NCBI GenBank assembly: GCA_947492235.1
Contig: CANLLZ010000001.1
Coordinates: 744,001 to 808,000 of the forward strand
Origin: an uncultured Altererythrobacter sp.
Lineage (GTDB): Bacteria > Pseudomonadota > Alphaproteobacteria > Sphingomonadales > Sphingomonadaceae
DNA: 64,000 bases
Reading direction: 5' to 3'
Under the pieces are notes generated by a model. It saw only the letters and a list, made by a program, of their open reading frames with translations, was not told where the DNA came from and did no database searches. Of the stretch, positions 42,760 through 52,424 are shown one piece after another (within the stretch, counting starts at the first letter, position 1; the number at the start of each line of letters is the position of its first letter). Both the position numbers and the translations under genes were made by a program.

Positions 42760-45006
42760 CTAGCCAGCTTGGTTTCCGCCGACCTGCACTTCCATGAACT
42801 GCGGTTTGCTTTTCGCAGGGCCGCCTATGGCTTCATGCGGATAACTGCCGTCGGGCAGGGCGGACAGGGGCATGCCTGCTGCCGCTAGGGCATAGGGCGA
42901 TACGCGGTGCCGTGTGCACAGGCCTCCGGCGCCATCGCTGACGAGCGGAGTCTCGAACTCGACAGCGATGAAACTGTCGTTCGATCGTTTGACTTCGCAC
43001 ACGGCCAGTTGGCCTGCGCCCAGATCGAGCACGAGCGGCGTGCCCACCGGAACGCCCATGATGCCTTCGATCCGCGAGCCGTTGGTGGACAGATCGCGCA
43101 TAGTGGCTCGGTAATGGTGGTCTTCGTGAATGATGCCGATCTTGCGGAAGACGGAGCGGCGCTCGCGGCGGTGGAGATCGGGGCCTTCGGGCTCGATCTT
43201 GAATTCCCCGCTGGTGATCCGCTGCAGAATGACTTCCTGCTTCAGCGCTTTGGAAAACAGCCAGCCCTGGATCAGTTTCGCGCCCTTGTCGCGCACCACT
43301 TTCAGCTGATCGAACGCCTCCACGCCCTCGACCGTGGTTTCCATGCTGAGAGCATTGGACAGGCCCACGATGGCAGCGATAATCTTGGCGCTGTTCTGCT
43401 CTTCCTCGGTGCAGGAGTCGACGAAGCTGCGGTCCACCTTGATCTTGTCGAACGGGGCCGAGCGCAGATAGCTGAGCGAGGAATAGCCGGTGCCGAAATC
43501 ATCGAGCGCCAGCCGGACGCCCAGGCCCTTGAGGGTCTTGAACGTTTCTTCCGTCGCGTCGGTGTCGCCGAGAAACACGCTTTCGGTCAGTTCCAGCTCC
43601 AGCCGTCCGGGGTCGAACCCGCTTTGCGCCAGAACATTGGCCACCACGTCGGGAAAGCCGCGATTGGCGAATTGCATTGCACTGACGTTGACGGCGACAT
43701 TGACGGTGCTGGGCCATTGGGCTGCATCTTCGCAGGCCTGACGCAGGGCCCATGCGCCCATCTGGTTAATCAGATCGGTTTCTTCCGCCACCGGAATGAA
43801 TACGCCGGGGCTGACGAAACCGCGTTCGTGATGCTGCCAGCGCATCAGCGCTTCCATGCAGACAACCGTATTGTCCTGCGCATTGACGACCGGCTGATAA
43901 TGCAGCTCCAGCTCGCCCGCCGCCAGCGCATCGCGCAGATCGTCGAGCAGGGCCTGACGTTCCTGTTCCTCGTCTTTCAGGTCGGAGGCGTAGAAACGGA
44001 ACTGGCCGCGCCCGCCATTTTTGGCAGCGTACAGAGCAAGGTCCGATGCCTTGGCGAGATCTTCGCGCTCCAGCCCGTCATAGGGGGCAATCGCGATACC
44101 CACAGAGGTGCCGATGACGGCGCGTTTCTCGTCATCCAGCGGGTAGGGCTGGCTGACGATAGCGATGATTTTCTCGGCCAGCTCGCCCAGCGTGCCCCGG
44201 TCGTCGAGATCGGGCAGGATGATCTGGAATTCGTCGCCGCCCAGTCGACCCACTGTGCCGCGCTCGCCAACCACGGATTTGATCCGCTCGGATGCCTGCA
44301 CCAGCACGCTGTCACCGGCGGCATGGCCCATCGTGTCGTTCACATGCTTGAACTTGTCGAGGTCCAGCATCATCAGCGCGCAGGCGCGTTCCGCCTTGCG
44401 GTAGGAGGCGAGAATGCCGTCCAGCCGCTTGTTCATGTAATGCCGGTTGGCGAGGCCGGTGAGGGAATCATACTCCGCCAGCTTGCTGTCGATCAGCTCG
44501 CGCTCATACGCGACCGTCACGTCCTTTGCCTGGCCGCGATAGCCAAGAAAATTGTTGTTGCCGTCGAATTTGGGATGCGCGGTCAGTGTCCACCATGCCT
44601 GCTTCACATCATGGCGCGATTTGCCCAGTGCAAACCGGACGGTGAGCCCGGACAGTTTGTTGTGTGCCTTGAGCTGGAAATTGAACGGCCGCTGCGATCC
44701 GCCATCGGGATTGTCGGCATCCGTTTCGAACAGGGCGACCACCGGTTGGCCGATCAGATCGTCCAGTTCGCGGCCCACAGACTGCGCTGCGGCCTCGGTC
44801 AGATAAACCAGTTTGCCTTCGGCGTCGCTGGCCCAGATCCATCCGATCCCGGCCTGCTCGATATCTTCCATGACCTCCAGACGCAGCTTCGCGTCCTGCG
44901 GGGAGGGTGCGCTACGCGCGCTCCCGGCATCGCCGTCGGCAGACGCAGCGCCGCCTTTACCGTCAGCGCGGTTGCCCAAATTCTGGAGGATTGAACGCAT
45001 CGACAT
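42760..45006 (-). CDS. PAS-GGDEF-EAL-PilZ cyclic-di-GMP protein
   Basis: A 748-residue cytoplasmic protein. A PAS domain (about 50-165) precedes GGDEF (about 180-335, motif RLGGDEFQI), EAL (about 350-600, MEALMRWQ and DDFGTGYSSLSYLR), and a C-terminal PilZ-like domain (about 630-725, RRERRSVFRKIG). The GGDEF and EAL motifs look intact, so it could make and degrade c-di-GMP. The PilZ domain would let it sense its own product. It lies upstream of the LOV-HTH gene on the same strand, 51 bases apart, which suggests possible light-linked regulation. Confidence 0.92.
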   Translation of the reverse strand: MSMRSILQNLGNRADGKGGAASADGDAGSARSAPSPQDAKLRLEVMEDIEQAGIGWIWASDAEGKLVYLTEAAAQSVGRELDDLIGQPVVALFETDADNPDGGSQRPFNFQLKAHNKLSGLTVRFALGKSRHDVKQAWWTLTAHPKFDGNNNFLGYRGQAKDVTVAYERELIDSKLAEYDSLTGLANRHYMNKRLDGILASYRKAERACALMMLDLDKFKHVNDTMGHAAGDSVLVQASERIKSVVGERGTVGRLGGDEFQIILPDLDDRGTLGELAEKIIAIVSQPYPLDDEKRAVIGTSVGIAIAPYDGLEREDLAKASDLALYAAKNGGRGQFRFYASDLKDEEQERQALLDDLRDALAAGELELHYQPVVNAQDNTVVCMEALMRWQHHERGFVSPGVFIPVAEETDLINQMGAWALRQACEDAAQWPSTVNVAVNVSAMQFANRGFPDVVANVLAQSGFDPGRLELELTESVFLGDTDATEETFKTLKGLGVRLALDDFGTGYSSLSYLRSAPFDKIKVDRSFVDSCTEEEQNSAKIIAAIVGLSNALSMETTVEGVEAFDQLKVVRDKGAKLIQGWLFSKALKQEVILQRITSGEFKIEPEGPDLHRRERRSVFRKIGIIHEDHHYRATMRDLSTNGSRIEGIMGVPVGTPLVLDLGAGQLAVCEVKRSNDSFIAVEFETPLVSDGAGGLCTRHRVSPYALAAAGMPLSALPDGSYPHEAIGGPAKSKPQFMEVQVGGNQAG

Positions 45007-45110
45007 CGCTGTGCCGACCTACCTTTCTCATGACCCGGTCGGACCATCTTTAGGCAGGATGTGGTTACCAAGCCGCTAAGGATTTAGCGAAAATGAGCGT
45101 GATTAACGGC

Positions 45111-45974
45111 TTAAGGCGCAAAAAACGGCGCGTCTCCGGCGATGGTCACGCGCTCCATCACGCGGCGCTGCGGGAAATAGTCGCTGACGGCCAGATGCTG
45201 GCACACGCGGTTGTCCCAGAACGCCACCGAGCCGGGCTCCCAGCGGAACCGGCACTGGATTTCGACGTCCATGGCGGTCGCATAAAGATGATCGAGCAGC
45301 CAGCGGCTTTCCTTGGCTGATAATCCCTCGATATGGCTGGTGAAGCCGGTGTTGACGTAGATGACGCGCTGGCCGGTCTCAGGGTGGGTGCGGATCACGG
45401 GGTGGGTCTTGGGCGGGAAGCGCTCGTGCAGGTCGGCGGGCGCTTCGTTCAGGCGGCGGGCAAACACACGGGCGATATCATGCACCGCCGTCAGCCCCTC
45501 GCAGAAACGCTGCATCTGCGGGCTAAGCCGCTCATAGGCGAGATGCATATTGGCAAAGCATGTATCGCCGCCAACTTCCGGCACTTCCCGCGCCAGCAGG
45601 ATCGAACCGAGCGAGGGTTTTTCGCGCCAGGTGACGTCGGAATGCCAGTTATTTTCCTGGCCCTTGCTCTTCGGGCCATGGGCAATCCGCAGAACTTCGG
45701 GATTGGGCTGATCCTTGGGCGTAGCCGGATGCACTTCCAGATCGCCGAAATGGCGCGCAAAGGCTATGTGCTGTTCCTGACTGAGGGTCTGGTCGCGGAA
45801 GAAGATCACTCCGTGATCGAGCAGCGCCTGCCGGATCGCAGGGACGGCATCGGCAATGTCCGCTGCGCCCAGATCAACGCCGTGGATTTCCGCGCCCAGA
45901 GCCGGTGTCAGTGGCCGGACATCCAGTGATGCCCTGTCGTGCTCGCTACTGCGTTCGACTGCTGCTGTCGCCAT
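45111..45974 (-). CDS. TauD/TfdA-family Fe(II)/2-oxoglutarate dioxygenase
   Basis: A 287-residue oxygenase. The iron ligands are His and Asp in NWHSDVTWREKPS (about 117) and a distal His in NRVCQHLAVSDY, with Arg for 2-oxoglutarate in PQRRVMERVTI. Family members hydroxylate taurine, alkyl sulfates or other substrates. A strong GGAGGGAGAG ribosome site precedes ATG 45974. No sulfonate transporter is nearby, so the substrate is unassigned. Confidence 0.9.
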   Translation of the reverse strand: MATAAVERSSEHDRASLDVRPLTPALGAEIHGVDLGAADIADAVPAIRQALLDHGVIFFRDQTLSQEQHIAFARHFGDLEVHPATPKDQPNPEVLRIAHGPKSKGQENNWHSDVTWREKPSLGSILLAREVPEVGGDTCFANMHLAYERLSPQMQRFCEGLTAVHDIARVFARRLNEAPADLHERFPPKTHPVIRTHPETGQRVIYVNTGFTSHIEGLSAKESRWLLDHLYATAMDVEIQCRFRWEPGSVAFWDNRVCQHLAVSDYFPQRRVMERVTIAGDAPFFAP

Positions 45975-46034
45975 AGTGTCTCTCCCTCCGCGCGCAGAAT
46001 GCCCGCGAAGCTGCCGGAGAGCAAGAATTGGCTG

Positions 46035-47345
46035 TCAGTCCTGCTCCGGTGGCGCGCCGGCAAGCGCCAGCACCGCTGCATAGCCCGCGCGCATTCCCCG
46101 CAAGGTGTCCTCGCGCGGCAGCTCGATATATTCGTCGAGCGAATGCGCGCCGAATTCGGTCCCGCCCGAGCCGAGGGTGAGGGCAGGGATGCCCAGACTC
46201 ATGGCGATATTCGAGTCGGTCGATGCAGCGGAGAATTCAGGCGAGAAGTCATGCGCGGAATAAGCCGCCAGCGCAGTTTGCGCGATGGCGCTGTCACCGC
46301 CGCCACCGCCTGCAGGCCGGTCGCCGATCAGCGTGTTCTCGACGGTCAGCTCTCCTTTGGAGGTCAAACGCCGGGCGTTCTCCTGCACCACGGCGCGCTC
46401 GGTCGCGGCGAGATATTCGCGGTCGAGCCGGGCGAGTTCTTCGGGCGAGAAACTGCGCAAATCGACCTGTAATTGCACCACATCGGGGATCGAATTGATC
46501 GAGCGGCCGCCACTCACCATCGAGGCAGCGTATGAGGTGGGCGGATCGGAGGGCACTTCCAGCGCGTAAAGCTCCTCCACCGTGCGCGCCATTGCGCCCA
46601 TCGGATTGACCATTCCGAAATCGGAGAAGCTGTGGCCGCCCGGCCCGCGGAATATGGTGCGGTAGCGGCGCGAGCCCACGGCGGAAGCGATGATCTCTTC
46701 CGGGTCCAGCCCGTCAAAGGACAGGAAGGCTTTCACCCGTCCGGCATAGTCGCCCTGAGTCATCAGATGGCGCACGCCGCGCAGATCGCCCGGGCCTTCC
46801 TCACCCACTGTGCCGACAAACAGGATGTCGGTCTTGGTGCGCAGGCCGCTTTCCTTCATCGCGCGGGCGTAGGCGAGGATGACGGCCAGATTGCGCGTCG
46901 CATCGCCCACGCCGGGCGCGGTCAGCCGGTCGCCCTCGCGTTTCACGGTGACGTCGGTTTCGATCGGGAAAACCGTATCGAGATGGGCGGAGACCACGAT
47001 CACCGGCCCGCGCTCCGCACCCGATGGCAACAGGGCAAGCACATTGCCTTCCTCGTCGCGTGCGGCGTCGGCAAACCCGGTATCGCGGAACATGGCAAGA
47101 TAGGCCTCTGCCCGCTTGTCCTCGCCGAAGGGCGGGGCGGGTATTTCGGTCAGCAGGATGGTTTCGTCGACCGTGCGCTCGAATTCGGCATCCAGCATCG
47201 CTGCCCCTGCGACATAGCGCGGATCGGACAGATCGACTGCGGTTGCTGCGTCCTGCGCACCGCTCTGCGCTCCGCCGAATGCCAGCAGGACCGAGGCGAG
47301 AAGGGTTTTCACAAAGCCGCTCCGCTGCGCCACCCGCCGCATCAT
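46035..47345 (-). CDS. Secreted M20-family metallopeptidase
   Basis: A 436-residue exported peptidase or amidohydrolase with a signal peptide ending SGAQ. Zinc-binding motifs are VSAHLDTVF, GVGDATRNLA and VGTVGEEGPGD (catalytic Glu pair). The dimerisation lid domain is inserted around 200-310 and the last zinc His is in the SLDEY-adjacent region. Its start overlaps the nitroreductase stop (ATGA). Specificity (dipeptidase, carboxypeptidase or acyl-amino acid) is unknown. Confidence 0.9.
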   Translation of the reverse strand: MMRRVAQRSGFVKTLLASVLLAFGGAQSGAQDAATAVDLSDPRYVAGAAMLDAEFERTVDETILLTEIPAPPFGEDKRAEAYLAMFRDTGFADAARDEEGNVLALLPSGAERGPVIVVSAHLDTVFPIETDVTVKREGDRLTAPGVGDATRNLAVILAYARAMKESGLRTKTDILFVGTVGEEGPGDLRGVRHLMTQGDYAGRVKAFLSFDGLDPEEIIASAVGSRRYRTIFRGPGGHSFSDFGMVNPMGAMARTVEELYALEVPSDPPTSYAASMVSGGRSINSIPDVVQLQVDLRSFSPEELARLDREYLAATERAVVQENARRLTSKGELTVENTLIGDRPAGGGGGDSAIAQTALAAYSAHDFSPEFSAASTDSNIAMSLGIPALTLGSGGTEFGAHSLDEYIELPREDTLRGMRAGYAAVLALAGAPPEQD

Positions 47346-48016
47346 TCGAAGCCTACGAAGGTTGCCGCCTCCGACACTTCACGCCGCGTGATCTTGACCG
47401 GATTGGCGGGGAAATCGGGATCGGGCCAGCCCATGGCGACGGCCTTCATGATGACCTGATCGTCGGGGATATTGGCATGCTCGCGCACAACAGGCGACTG
47501 CATGATCCCTTGCGAGTTGATGACGCAGCCAAGGCCCCGTGACCATGCCGCGTTGACCAGCGCCGTCGTGACCGCCCCGCAATCGAAGACAGTGTCATCC
47601 GCGTCGGACAATTCCTTGTCATAGGTCACGATCACGCAGACCGGCGCATCGAACTGGCGGAAGCCCCGCAGCACCCAGTCCTGCCGCTTCTCCTTGTCGT
47701 CGCGTTCGATGCCCATGGCCTCGAACAGCTGGATCGCGCAGCCAACCTGCCGGTCACGGTGAACGCCCTGAAACGGGTGGCCCTTGCGAAACTCGCGGCT
47801 GTCCGGCTCGCCCGCCAGAATGCGATCGGTGTTGCCCTTACGAATCCGGTCGAGTGGGTCGCCGGTGATGACGTGGAAATGATAAGGCTGCGTATTCATC
47901 GACGAAGGCGAGCGCATCGCCATCGCCAGCACTTCCTCGATCAACGCCTGCGGCACCGGCTTGTCGAGATAGCCACGGACAGAGCGCCTGCCATGCACGA
48001 CTTCATCATATTGCAT
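47342..48016 (-). CDS. Nitroreductase-family FMN enzyme
   Basis: A 224-residue FMN-dependent oxidoreductase. FMN-binding motifs are RRSVRGYLD near the N-terminus, SPSSMNTQPYHF and GCVINSQ. ATG 48016 is chosen because GGAG stands six bases before it; the open frame extends eight codons further. It is first in a two-gene operon with the M20 peptidase. The substrate (nitro compound, quinone or other) is unknown. Confidence 0.88.
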   Translation of the reverse strand: MQYDEVVHGRRSVRGYLDKPVPQALIEEVLAMAMRSPSSMNTQPYHFHVITGDPLDRIRKGNTDRILAGEPDSREFRKGHPFQGVHRDRQVGCAIQLFEAMGIERDDKEKRQDWVLRGFRQFDAPVCVIVTYDKELSDADDTVFDCGAVTTALVNAAWSRGLGCVINSQGIMQSPVVREHANIPDDQVIMKAVAMGWPDPDFPANPVKITRREVSEAATFVGFE

Positions 48017-48096
48017 AAAAATCTCCGGCCCGGCGGGCACCGTATTGATAGAGCGGCGTTCATGCGACCTAGCAAAACGGTGCTGGACCGCAATGG

Positions 48097-49131
48097 TCAG
48101 CGACCGACAAATCCAGAGCCGATCACCGTCAGTTTCTGACCGACATTGGGGCCATCGTTGACCGTCGTGACCAAATCAAGGGCAAAGCCAGCTTCGTTGC
48201 CTCCAGGCCCGAAAAACGCACCGCTTATGCGACCAACCTCGGCACCGGAATCGTCTGTGAAAGTGCCGATGAAAGTCCCGTCATCTGCTGTCACGGTAGT
48301 CGCACGATAGGAGCCAAATTCGGTTGGCTCCGTTCCGGCATTCGCAGGTCCGCGCTCGCGGCCGCGCAAGTCCAATCGGAATGAAAGACCATTCTGGGAG
48401 AGGTTCGCGATCACGGTAGACGAATTTGTGTTCCAGACTGTGTCCTCGTCTGTGCGGAACCGCCCGCTAAAGAAGCCCTCTTCGTAACGTCCAACGGCAG
48501 GCGGATCTTCGGCCAGGGTTCGAACACCCAAGGCGCAGAAAAGCAGGAACTTCTTGGTCGGGCCAATATTAGCCGGTTCGAAAACGGTGTATCGTCCAAA
48601 GTCTGACTGTTTGCCGCCAAGCCGAGGAGCATTGAAAAAATACTCAGACGTGGAACCATCAAAAACCCAGTATTGAAAGAGCGGCGGCTCCCTGCGGCTA
48701 AGGTCGAAACTGCTAAAGCTATAACGGCCCCCGCTTAATATCGGATCGGGAAAGCCCTCCGCAAGAAGGGTGTAAGAACTATTGCGATCAGCGAAAACCA
48801 ATCGCGGCACGCCAAAAGCAGGCGTAGGATAGGGGTTTCGGGCATCATCATCGTGTTCCGATCCAGCGCAAGCGAGATCGAATTGTTGGTCCCCTTCGAG
48901 CTCCGCGTAAGTGGTGTAGGTGGGAGTTGGACTGGGAGTGGGGGTCGGCGATGGAGACGGCGATGGCGATGGCGATGGGCTGGGCGCGGGGCTCGCGGCG
49001 GGAGGAGGCGTCGGAGCGGGGCTTGGCGACGAAGAGTCATCGCCCCCACAGGCCGCAAGGCTACATGCCGCTGCAGAAAGCAAAAGGAGGTTCGTTCGCT
49101 TGTTCAATGTATTTCTCCCGCTTGTATTCAT
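48097..49131 (-). CDS. Lipoprotein with Pro-Ser linker and TbpB-like barrel domain
   Basis: A 344-residue exported lipoprotein with lipobox SLAAC (Cys about 28). A low-complexity Ser/Pro/Thr linker (about 35-75) follows, encoded by a repetitive stretch at about 48915-49020. The C-terminal 250 residues look like beta-strands, with ISGAFFGPGGNEAGFAL resembling the C-terminal barrel of transferrin-binding protein B and related lipoproteins. It may bind a ligand at the cell surface. Family membership is tentative. It is transcribed alone. Confidence 0.7.
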   Translation of the reverse strand: MNTSGRNTLNKRTNLLLLSAAACSLAACGGDDSSSPSPAPTPPPAASPAPSPSPSPSPSPSPTPTPSPTPTYTTYAELEGDQQFDLACAGSEHDDDARNPYPTPAFGVPRLVFADRNSSYTLLAEGFPDPILSGGRYSFSSFDLSRREPPLFQYWVFDGSTSEYFFNAPRLGGKQSDFGRYTVFEPANIGPTKKFLLFCALGVRTLAEDPPAVGRYEEGFFSGRFRTDEDTVWNTNSSTVIANLSQNGLSFRLDLRGRERGPANAGTEPTEFGSYRATTVTADDGTFIGTFTDDSGAEVGRISGAFFGPGGNEAGFALDLVTTVNDGPNVGQKLTVIGSGFVGR

Positions 49132-49336
49132 GTCCGCTATTTCGATACGCGCGCTGAAAAAGTTGGCCCAGTGGCCTCCAAGTATTTCGTGCGCAGATGG
49201 GATTGATTAACAAACGAATAGGATAAAGCGAAGAAATAGAATCGGCTGGCAAAAAATTCTCGGCCACTGCCATGCCCGAGCGCAATCAAATCATAGGTTC
49301 CCGAGTGATAAAGTGCGCGGAAACTGAGAAAAGAGA

Positions 49337-50557
49337 CTAAGCCGCCTCGGCCAGTTCCATGTCCATCCGGTCCCAGATTTCTACCAGAGCATCGGTCAGC
49401 TCGCGCATCATCGCTTCGGTGTGGGCGGGGCCGGGGGTGAAGCGCAGGCGCTCGGTGCCGCGCGGCACGGTGGGGTAATTGATCGGCTGAACGTAGCAGC
49501 CATATTCGGCCAGCAGGATATCGCTGATCTTCTTCGCGCGCACCGGATCGCCGACCATCAGCGGGACGATATGCGTGGTGCTGTCCATCACCGGCAGGCC
49601 CGCATCGCGCATCATCTGTTTGAGCATGCCCGAATTGGCCTGCTGCGCATCGCGCTCCTCGCTGGAGGACTTGAGATGCTTCACCGATGCCAGCACGCCC
49701 GCGACGAGCGCGGGGCTGAGCGAGGTGGTGAAGATGAAACCCGGAGCATAGCTGCGGATGCAATCGACGATCTTCGCGTCTGCGGCGATATAGCCGCCCA
49801 TCACGCCGAACGCCTTGCCCAGCGTACCTTCGATAATGTCGATCCGGTCGGCGGCTTCGTCGCGTTCCGAAATGCCGCCACCGCGCGCGCCATACATGCC
49901 CACGGCGTGCACTTCGTCGATATAGGTGAGGGCGTTGTACTTCTCGGCCAGATCGCAAATCGCGTGGATCGGGGCGACATCGCCGTCCATCGAATAGACG
50001 CTTTCAAAGGCAATAACCTTGGGCGCGTCGATATCCTCGGCGGCGAGCAGCTCTTCCAGATGCTCCAGATCATTGTGGCGGAAAACCCGCTTCGGGCAGC
50101 CCGAATTGCGGATGCCGGCGATCATGCTGGCGTGGTTCAGCTCGTCGGAGAAGATTACACAGCCGGGCAGCAATTTCGACAGGGTGGAAAGCGTCGCGTC
50201 GTTGGAGACATAGCCGCTGGTGAACAGCAGCGCGCTTTCCTTGCCATGCAGGTCGGCGAGCTCGTGCTCCAGCTCGACATGATAATGCGTGTTGCCGCCG
50301 ATATTGCGGGTGCCGCCGCTGCCCGCCCCGACATCGTGCAGCGCGTCTTCCATCGCGCCGATCACCTTGGGATGCTGGCCCATGGCGAGGTAGTCGTTGG
50401 AGCACCACACCGTGATCGGCTTCGGCCCGTTATGCCCGGCAAAGCACCGCGCATTGGGATACGCACCCTTGTTGCGCAGGATGTCGATGAAGACGCGGTA
50501 ACGTCCCTCGGCATGGAGGCGGTGGATCGCCTGGTCAAAGATATGATCGTAATTCAT
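49337..50557 (-). CDS. hemA: 5-aminolevulinate synthase
   Basis: A 406-residue PLP enzyme that condenses glycine with succinyl-CoA, the first step of heme (and bacteriochlorophyll) synthesis in alphaproteobacteria. Family motifs include [36 protein letters not shown] and the PLP Lys in [15 protein letters not shown] 50557, with GGAAAAG upstream, is used; the open frame extends 29 codons further without family sequence. It is the last gene before a structured intergenic element. Confidence 0.96.
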   Translation of the reverse strand: MNYDHIFDQAIHRLHAEGRYRVFIDILRNKGAYPNARCFAGHNGPKPITVWCSNDYLAMGQHPKVIGAMEDALHDVGAGSGGTRNIGGNTHYHVELEHELADLHGKESALLFTSGYVSNDATLSTLSKLLPGCVIFSDELNHASMIAGIRNSGCPKRVFRHNDLEHLEELLAAEDIDAPKVIAFESVYSMDGDVAPIHAICDLAEKYNALTYIDEVHAVGMYGARGGGISERDEAADRIDIIEGTLGKAFGVMGGYIAADAKIVDCIRSYAPGFIFTTSLSPALVAGVLASVKHLKSSSEERDAQQANSGMLKQMMRDAGLPVMDSTTHIVPLMVGDPVRAKKISDILLAEYGCYVQPINYPTVPRGTERLRFTPGPAHTEAMMRELTDALVEIWDRMDMELAEAA

Positions 50558-50630
50558 CGCTTTTCCGCTGGCGCAGATAGGCAGGAATTCCGCCAGTTTC
50601 CAGCGCGATCTTTGCGAACGATTCGCGTTA

Positions 50631-50894
50631 GGCCGCGTGGACATATTTCACATGGTCACGGTCAGACGAGAAATCGCCAGTTCAAGGAGCGAGGACGCAG
50701 GACATGCGGGCATATTCAAGGACGAGCAACGCGGAAATGGCGGTTTCTCGTCTGACCCCGCAGGGGTTCGGCCCCAATCCGCCCTCGCGGCGTTGCGCGC
50801 GCTTGAAAGTGCGATGCGCTTCCTGCGCGCACGCGCCTTGCGAAGTCAGATCGGGACTCGAACCGTGATCCATGCGGAATATGTCCACGCGGCC
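50631..50894. repeat. 264-base element with nested inverted repeats
   Basis: The outer arms GGCCGCGTGGACATATT (50631-50647) and its exact complement (50878-50894) are perfect over 17 bases and continue imperfectly through CATGG and TCACGGT. An inner pair, GGTCAGACGAGAAATCGCC (50660-50678) and its complement (50739-50757), differs at one base. Short frames on both strands start with MDIF(H/R)M because of the arms. It fills the hemA-murI gap (50558-50903). No target-site duplication is clear. It looks like a MITE-like element or a large structured RNA. Confidence 0.65.
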
Positions 50895-50903
50895 TCAGCG
50901 TGC

Positions 50904-51701
50904 TTAAAATCGATCAATCTGATCGAAGCCGTAGCTGGACATGGTGGCGCGCAGTTCGCCGGGCAGCGGATCATCGCCGGTCACCAGCATGCGGTCCGGC
51001 CCGCTGCGGGCAAATTCCTGCCCTTCGACCAGTGCGGCGACCCGGCGGGCGATGCCCTCGGCCCCGTCGATCAGCGCCACGTCCGCGCCAAAGGCCTGCG
51101 CCAATTCATCCCTCAGCAGCGGGAAGTGCGTGCAGGCGAGCACCACGGTGTCGAGCTTGCGGCCCTCGCGTTGTAAGGTCAGGCCCGTGCAGGCCTCCGC
51201 CACATCGTCCACCGACACGGCCTGCCCGCGCAATTTTGCCTCGGCGAGGGTGACCAATTCCGGCGCGGCGTGGCGCAGCATCGTCTTGCCAACCGCATGC
51301 TCGCGTTCCAGATCATCGACATAGCTTTGCCGGATGGTCGCCTCTGTGCCCAGGATGCCGAAAACGCCGGTCTTGCTCGTCTTGGCGGCGGGCTTGATCG
51401 CAGGCACGGTGCCGACAATCGGCACTTCCAGCACATCGCGGACCATGGCCAGCGCGATGGTGCTGGCGGTGTTGCAGGCGATGCAGATCAGGCGCGGCTG
51501 CAGGCGCTCGCTCATCCGGCCAAGCAGCCCGCAGACCCGCGCGGCAATCTCCGCCTCGCTTTTCGTGCCATAGGGCAGGCCCGCGAAATCGGCAGCGTAG
51601 ATCAGCGGGGCACCCGGCAGGGCAGCGCCCACGGTGGGCAAGATCGACAGCCCGCCAACGCCGGAATCGAACAGCAGGATCGGGGCCGAAGGATTTGTCA
51701 T
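50904..51701 (-). CDS. murI: Glutamate racemase
   Basis: A 265-residue cytoplasmic enzyme that makes D-glutamate for peptidoglycan. The two catalytic cysteines lie in CNTASTIAL and CTHFPLLRDEL; DSGVGGLSIL and YAADFAGLPYG are typical. Length is normal. It is separated from plsY on the other strand by a REP-like repeat pair. Confidence 0.95.
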   Translation of the reverse strand: MTNPSAPILLFDSGVGGLSILPTVGAALPGAPLIYAADFAGLPYGTKSEAEIAARVCGLLGRMSERLQPRLICIACNTASTIALAMVRDVLEVPIVGTVPAIKPAAKTSKTGVFGILGTEATIRQSYVDDLEREHAVGKTMLRHAAPELVTLAEAKLRGQAVSVDDVAEACTGLTLQREGRKLDTVVLACTHFPLLRDELAQAFGADVALIDGAEGIARRVAALVEGQEFARSGPDRMLVTGDDPLPGELRATMSSYGFDQIDRF

Positions 51702-51712
51702 GACACTGAAAA

Positions 51713-51819
51713 CCGCTCATCCTGAGCCTGTCGAAGGATCGTCCTTCGTCTTCCGGCGCTGCGCCTAGAATACAATGCTAGAATACAATGCAACCCTTCG
51801 ACAAGCTCAGGGTGAGCGG
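51713..51819. repeat. REP-like inverted repeat pair with 13-base tandem repeat
   Basis: The arm starting CCGCTCATCCTGAGCC at 51713 pairs with the arm ending GGTGAGCGG at 51819. Each arm contains the CCTGAGC(C/T)TGTCGAAGG core. Between them, CTAGAATACAATG is repeated twice (51765-51777 and 51778-51790). The pair lies between murI and plsY, divergently oriented. Confidence 0.75.
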
Positions 51820-51832
51820 TTAAGGGTCGGGC

Positions 51833-52417
51833 ATGGAAGCCTGGATACCAGCCCTTGTGGGTTATCTCATCGGATCGATCCCGTTCGGTCTGCTCCTGAC
51901 CAAAGCCGCCGGAATGGGCGATGTGCGCTCTATCGGCAGCGGGAATATCGGCGCGACCAATGTTTTGCGCACAGGCAATAAGGGGCTGGCCGCCGCCACC
52001 CTGCTGCTCGATTTGGGCAAAGGCCTCGCCGCCGTTCTGATCGCCGGACACATCTGGGGCGAGAAGGGTATGGCCTTTGCCGCAGGGGCCGTGGTGCTGG
52101 GCCATTGCTACCCGATGTGGCTCAAATTCAAAGGCGGGAAGGGCGTGGCGACCCATGCCGGTGTCGCCTTCGGCCTCGGCTGGCCGCTGGGGCTGGTCTA
52201 TGCCGGTATCTGGCTGAGCACGCTGGCGATTTTCCGCATTTCCTCGCTGGCGGGCATGGCCGCTGTGGTGGCCGTCGCTGCCGCTGCGCCGCTGCTGGGC
52301 TATCCGCAGTTCTTCCCGGTGCTGGGCGCCATCGCCGCGCTGATTGTCTACCTCCACCGCGAGAATATTGTCCGTCTGGCGAAGGGTGAGGAGCCGAAGG
52401 TCGGGGCGGGTAAGTGA
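51833..52417 (+). CDS. plsY: Acyl-phosphate glycerol-3-phosphate acyltransferase
   Basis: A 194-residue inner-membrane enzyme with about five helices that acylates glycerol-3-phosphate using acyl-phosphate, the first step of phospholipid synthesis. The three PlsY motifs GSGNIGATNVLR, KFKGGKGVATHAG and the C-terminal YLHRENIVRL are present. The downstream dprA starts eight bases after its stop. Confidence 0.95.
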   Translation: MEAWIPALVGYLIGSIPFGLLLTKAAGMGDVRSIGSGNIGATNVLRTGNKGLAAATLLLDLGKGLAAVLIAGHIWGEKGMAFAAGAVVLGHCYPMWLKFKGGKGVATHAGVAFGLGWPLGLVYAGIWLSTLAIFRISSLAGMAAVVAVAAAAPLLGYPQFFPVLGAIAALIVYLHRENIVRLAKGEEPKVGAGK

Positions 52418-52424
52418 GCGGCAG

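Noticed and set aside
42907-44994. 695-codon plus-strand open frame
   Set aside because: It is antisense to the GGDEF-EAL-PilZ gene, has no domain motifs and arises from high GC codon bias.
50637-51176. 179-codon plus-strand gene in the hemA-murI gap
   Set aside because: It runs through the inverted-repeat element and antisense to murI; its start is made by the repeat arm.
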